A stretch of 27,016 nucleotides of DNA from Atkinsonella hypoxylon (taxonomy: Eukaryota > Ascomycota > Sordariomycetes > Hypocreales > Clavicipitaceae). The DNA lies in the NCBI GenBank assembly GCA_000729835.1, contig JFHB01000304.1, forward strand, positions 1 through 27,016, given 5' to 3'. The position numbers and the translations under genes are program-made. Shown one piece after another: positions 23,001 to 27,016 of the stretch (positions are counted from its first letter, which is position 1; every line of letters begins with the position of its first letter). The notes under the pieces are model-generated. The model was not told the DNA's origin, did no database searches, and worked only from the letters and a program-made list of their open reading frames with translations.

Positions 23001-24910
23001 CTGGCCGTCGCAACCCATCACTCAAAACAGAGCTTGTCAGAGTCGACTTGAAGCATATCAGTCCCGAGACGTTTCATTACGTAACGCAGTATATCTATGC
23101 CGATGTAGGAGTGGAGATTTTCAACGATGTCTGCATGGAGACCTTGGACGATTTTTCCGAGCTGGTGCTCGATGTTATGGGTGTGGCAAACGAACTCATG
23201 ATGGATCGATTATCCCAAATCTGTCAATACGTGATGGGCAAGTTTGTGACCACTAGAAACATTGCCAACCTTCTCAACGAAATCAGTCCATGTTCGGTCA
23301 CAGAGTTCAGAGATGTCGGGTTGGAATACATCTGCCTACAGCTTGAGTCCATGCTCGAGAATCATCTTTTGGATGGCCTCGATGAAGATTTATTGCTGGA
23401 GCTGGATCAAGTTGTGCGGAACAACCAGCTTGCTCGCTTCCCCTTTGTTCGCAGTGGACGGGCTGAGCTTTTACTCCACGACAAATATCCTGACCTGGCG
23501 CTTGATATCGAGGAAGAACGGCGGCGACGCGTGAAAGAGATGGCATTCAGGGCCACGCAGAAGGAAGAGGAAAAGAAGATATCCTCGTCGTATAAAGCGC
23601 GCGTAGGCAGCCTCGACGACTCATCTTCCCCCTCACACACGTATAATAAGTGTCATCGCGGATCAAAGGGGGGGCGTAACGAGCCTTTCAGCCCCAACTT
23701 GCGTCCAAAAGACTCTCATACAGAGCTTATCTTCAACATGGATGACGAAGATAGCCTCAAAATCACCAGTCCCATGTCCCCGGAGATGTTGGCCGTTACA
23801 GACAGCCGAAACGAGATCGATTTGGATAGCATGCCACGACTGCCTACTGGCTGGCGTAGTGCTCAGGCAAAGACAGGAACTAGTATCGGCAGGTCGCCAG
23901 CTTTGGGTACGCGTCCTGAGCCCAGTCTTAGCGTGCGTGTTCAAAAAACTAGTCCGCAACCTGCGTCGCCGCCATCAAGAGCATCCAATGCCCCATGGGC
24001 GTCTCCAAGCCTGCCAATTTCTAGGCTAGACTTAAAGGGCATCATGCAAGAGGCTACGTCCAAGTCCGCGCTCAGTGCTGGTCTCGTCTCACAAGCTGGC
24101 AAGGCAGATGGCGTTAACAAGCCACAAACCAAGATGTCACAGAAGGAACGCAAAAGGCAACATCTACTTCATGCAGAAGCCGAAGCGGCTGCGGAAAAGG
24201 ACAAGGCAAAAATCATAGCATGGGAAACTGTGAAGTCGGCTGCTCGGCCGCCACCATGGAAAGCAGCCGTGCCATCCCCGAGGACATCCCTTAAGGATGC
24301 CATGCAAACAGAGACGGCGCTGCAAGAAAGTCCAAAACCGCCTTCAGAGCCGCTGCTAGCGACGGATACCAGCCCGCAGATAGCAAAACGCAGAACTGCG
24401 TCTCCTGACACCCGGTTCTCTGGGCAGGGTCGAGCGAACAGTGCACCCTCTGTGCCTACTGCTGGATCATCCAAATCTCAAGAACAGAAGCCCTTGGTAC
24501 CACATTCGAAGTCGTATATAAAACCGGCGCCTAAAGCTGAGGCTACTATAGGAACAAGCTTGGCCGATATCATTGGACAGCAGCAGATGGAGCAGCAGCG
24601 TGTCAGGGAGGCCGTAGCCAAGAAATCACTACAGGAGATTCAAGAGGAACAAGCGTTCCAGGAGTGGTGGGACCAGGAAAGCCGTCGCACGCAAGAAGAG
24701 GAAGCCAGAAGACAAACCAGAGGAAAGGGCAAGGAGCAAGGTAGCGGTAGCGGTAGCGGTGGTAATCGACGGGGGAGAAAGGGCAGAGGAGGCAAGTCGA
24801 AGCCAAGTGGAGGTTCGGCAGAGAAGCATGATGATACTACGAAACAAGCTGTAGGCGCGTCTTCTCTATCCCGAGGACGTGGAGGCAGATCACAAGGAGG
24901 CAAGAATTGA
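20092..24910 (+). CDS. Ankyrin, RCC1 and double-BTB protein, IBtk-like (probable Cullin-3 adaptor)
   Basis: Exons are 20092-20765 and 20839-24910 with a 73-bp intron (branch site CTAAC near 20819); the product is 1581 aa. Order of parts: ankyrin repeats (about 85-215, NSRDHAGLTILLRAASS and GWNALHRSLYSGN); an acidic spacer; RCC1 blades from about 235 (FGSNKNLSLGIGD, GRGGRLGLGDENTQF, LWTWGLNIDSQLG, LYCWGRNSGQLAL); a first BTB (about 755-870, IPVHSWLLAGRSPIFRQVLS); a second BTB (about 900-980, DVDMIIELDGDEVLAHSDLI) with a BACK-like helical part to about 1100; then a disordered tail with a charged coiled coil (about 1465-1520) and an Arg/Gly-rich, basic end (RGRKGRGGK, SRGRGGRSQGG). This order matches animal IBtk, whose BTB domains recruit Cullin-3; that role here is inference. 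In-frame sequence upstream has no earlier ATG back to 20014. The donor GTATTG is non-ideal but gives the only continuous frame. Confidence 0.87.
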
Positions 24911-26142
24911 GGTTCCTATACTTGAAGCGATTATTCACGTGTTCGCATCCCAGGAAGGATATGAACATACAGACTATACATACGGCGCAACAGGACGTTT
25001 GGCGTTTAATGGAGGGCGTTGGGCTGGTAGGACTTTAGACTTGGTCTACTAAGTTTTCTATCGTCTTAGAAGTATAGTTCCAGCAAAATACTGCCGTTGT
25101 CGAGTTTCCGTGTAGCCTAGTTCGGATATCCACCACGGAAACACCTCGTAGGCAGCAGCGCCATGTATAGAGGCAAGACACGCAAGTGCTGCCCGTGATA
25201 TTCAGATTATGACTCCTAGACCGCGTACACGCGGCAGCTAGTTGACCAAATCGAACGGCCATGTTTCATCACGGAAGGCAGCATGGAGAAAACCCCCGCG
25301 AGTCGTTCGACTACAGGACGCCGTGTCACGCCATCAAGGTATTTACAACCAGCCATTTTCGCTCTTGGCCATGCACACGCTGTGAGTCACGACAGGGTGT
25401 GTTGAGGCTGGCCATTGAGGTTCCCCCCGCATTTTGTAGCCTTGGAGGCACGGACTTGGGGACAACGTGAAATGGGCAAGGTGGGCTAGGCAGATTTGTT
25501 AGCTGGCGGTGGGTTCGTCTTAGCCATTTGCCAAAGTGTACTTTTGCCGAGGAAGACGTCGTGGCATTCTGTAAAGATTGATGATGGCCTTGTTCTTTTG
25601 TCGCGATGGTAAGGGGTGTGCAGGTCTGGTGCATGTATCACCGTTTATTGAGGGACACGGTTCCATCTCTACAGCTGGATGGGGACGAGCCCGGAGGAAT
25701 ATCATCACTTCTGCACTCGGTAGGTAGATAAGGAAGAAAAGTAGCCGCGTATGGTGGTATGTATACACGTTGTTTCAATCAGTCTTGTTGCCGTCGCGCC
25801 GTCAGGACGTCCAGCTGGTGGAATTAAGAGCCATGATGGAAGAAATTGGGGGAAATTAGTAGGATGGAAATGAAACAACTTGAGTCAGTCGATATCTGGG
25901 CAAACAAGCAGGTCGCGGGCTCCACTTTCGCGCAGTATAACCGAGGGATAGTTCGAGTTGCCTACGGAATAGTTACAGGTAAGGTACTGAGGGCTCCGAC
26001 CTAGGTACCTAGGCACGCAAATAAGTCCTGTAGCTCTCTATAAATGTCGATTAAGAGGTGGTTATCTGTAGTCTATGTATACTTTTTGATGGAGGGCTTG
26101 TATATTTTGGTTTCTGTTTTAAAAAATGGAAATAGGGAGTTG

Positions 26143-26158
26143 TTTTTTTTTTTTTTTT
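26143..26158. repeat. T16 homopolymer
   Basis: Sixteen consecutive T bases followed by AAATTCAAT. The same 17-nt string (T8 then AAATTCAAT) occurs at 17178-17194, in another gap between genes. Confidence 0.9.
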
Positions 26159-26876
26159 AAATTCAATGTCCAATCGCTCGCCCGGGCATTGAAAGTACTC
26201 GCTAATGTCCATGTGAGCCGCATCAGCTCCACTTGCCCCAGGCTGTGCGTCCCTTTCCGTCCATGGCTACCCTAGCAACCTAGGTACCTAATCGCGCGCC
26301 AACAGTTTCTAGTGAACACTTGTATGCTGCTTGTAAGATCTTCTAAGTCAGATCAAACATAGGCTGTATTACGGTTGATAAAGCTGGTCACTGCTGGCGT
26401 GCGATAGTTGCCAATTACGGAGGGACATGTATCAACCTACCCCGTAGGCTACCCCGTCCGTAGGAGGAAAAAGTTGCCCAAGATTGTTTTAATCCTATTG
26501 TGCATGGTCCCAGGGATCTCGCGCAATGAGGACTACGCAGAGCGCAGCTGCATCACATCACTCTTTATTGCCGGGCTATTGCCCGCAATTTGCATAAGAT
26601 AGGTCACTATGGTCTCATATGAGCGAGCAGTCGGAGCGATGACGAAAGATGGCAAGTGCCTCGCATCACGGGAAGCCCGGGAGAAGACGAGACCGGTGAC
26701 CTGTTGTTTTTGGACCTGCGCCGCTACATATGCAACCCAGTGGGAATGATGAGCTCATCGAGGGATGGGATTGCGGTTGCTGCTGGTGATTGGTGATGCA
26801 TGCTGTCTGGTTCGGGTTCTATGCGCGTGCAAACGTTAATTCTGTGCATGAATAAAGGAAGCAGCACGTCAAATCG

Positions 26877-26970
26877 AAAAAAAAAAAAAAAAGGCACCAC
26901 ACATATACACAGGCAGGCAGGCAAGGCAAGGCAAGGCAGGCAGAAGGCAGGCAGGCGGCAGGCAGACAGA
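26877..26970. repeat. A run followed by a GGCA/GGCAA microsatellite
   Basis: An A run of about 16 (from about 26877) is followed by CACACATATACACA and then by GGCA and GGCAA units with interruptions up to about 26970. It is a compound simple repeat near the window edge, with no sign of coding function. Confidence 0.85.
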
Positions 26971-27016
26971 CACGGTACGGTATACGCGGTACATGGTACA
27001 AGGCACACAGGGGATA

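Larger units (their letters stand above)
24911..27016. other. Gene-free 2.1-kb region 3' of the IBtk-like gene
   Basis: I find no convincing coding region, tRNA or repeat-bounded element. Open frames such as 25326-25634 (-) lack domains and compositional bias. Visible structure: CTAGGTACCTAGG-type palindromes near 26001 and 26278; a T16 run (26143-26158); CCTAC-ccc-GTAGG near 26436; a hairpin ATTG-c-CGGGC/TATT/GCCCG-CAAT at 26567-26589; and simple repeats at the right edge. The part next to 24910 should be the 3' UTR. A non-coding RNA or a promoter for a gene beyond the window cannot be excluded. Confidence 0.55.

Noticed and set aside
25326..25634. 102-codon minus-strand open frame in the right gap
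   Set aside because: No recognisable domain, no splice continuity and unremarkable composition.
1..27016. Biosynthetic or defence gene cluster
   Set aside because: The six genes are unrelated housekeeping or lineage genes with separate promoters; no synthase, tailoring enzyme, transporter cluster or NLR was seen.
24911..27016. tRNA or 5S rRNA genes
   Set aside because: I looked for TTCRA-type T-loops with flanking stems, and A/B box pairs, in all gaps; none formed a complete cloverleaf.

Overview
The window looks like nuclear DNA of a filamentous ascomycete (Pezizomycotina; Sordariomycetes, perhaps Hypocreales, is my best guess but is not proven here). The grounds are short introns of 49-140 bp with GT...AG ends and CTRAC-type branch points, loosely packed monocistronic genes, homopolymer runs and short tandem repeats between genes, and protein architectures typical of these fungi. 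Five of the six genes are conserved housekeeping or cell-biology genes. I see no transposon, tRNA, rRNA, CRISPR array, biosynthetic cluster or virus-derived sequence.

Layout from left to right. 1-1100 is non-coding and lies 3' of the first gene. 1101-7943 (-) is NOT1, the scaffold of the CCR4-NOT mRNA deadenylase complex, in four exons. A divergent promoter gap follows; it holds a perfect 10-bp inverted repeat in the probable NOT1 leader. 8755-11684 (+) is a Cdc15/Imp2/Hof1-type F-BAR and SH3 protein of the cytokinetic ring and septum, in six exons. 12640-13798 (+) is seipin, the ER lipid-droplet assembly protein, in two exons. 14464-17070 (+) is an F-box-like protein of a lineage-specific fungal type whose conserved domain is cut by one in-frame TAG; it also carries three SUMO-interaction-like motifs. 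17648-18934 (-) is the mitochondrial 2-oxodicarboxylate carrier, in seven exons including three consecutive very small ones. 18935-20091 is a divergent promoter gap with two adjacent minisatellites. 20092-24910 (+) is a large ankyrin, RCC1, BTB-BTB protein like IBtk. 24911-27016 is non-coding with simple repeats.

The genes do not form an operon or an obvious pathway. They cover mRNA turnover, cytokinesis, lipid storage, a possibly decaying F-box-like gene, mitochondrial transport and a probable Cullin-3 adaptor. Exon boundaries were set by eye from reading frame, splice sites and protein continuity, and each spliced CDS was checked to be a multiple of three.

I found no clear new biological system. 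The points most worth a second look are the nonsense codon and SUMO-interaction-like motifs in the 14464-17070 gene, the NOT1 leader hairpin, the run of microexons in the carrier gene, and the repeats in the intergenic regions.
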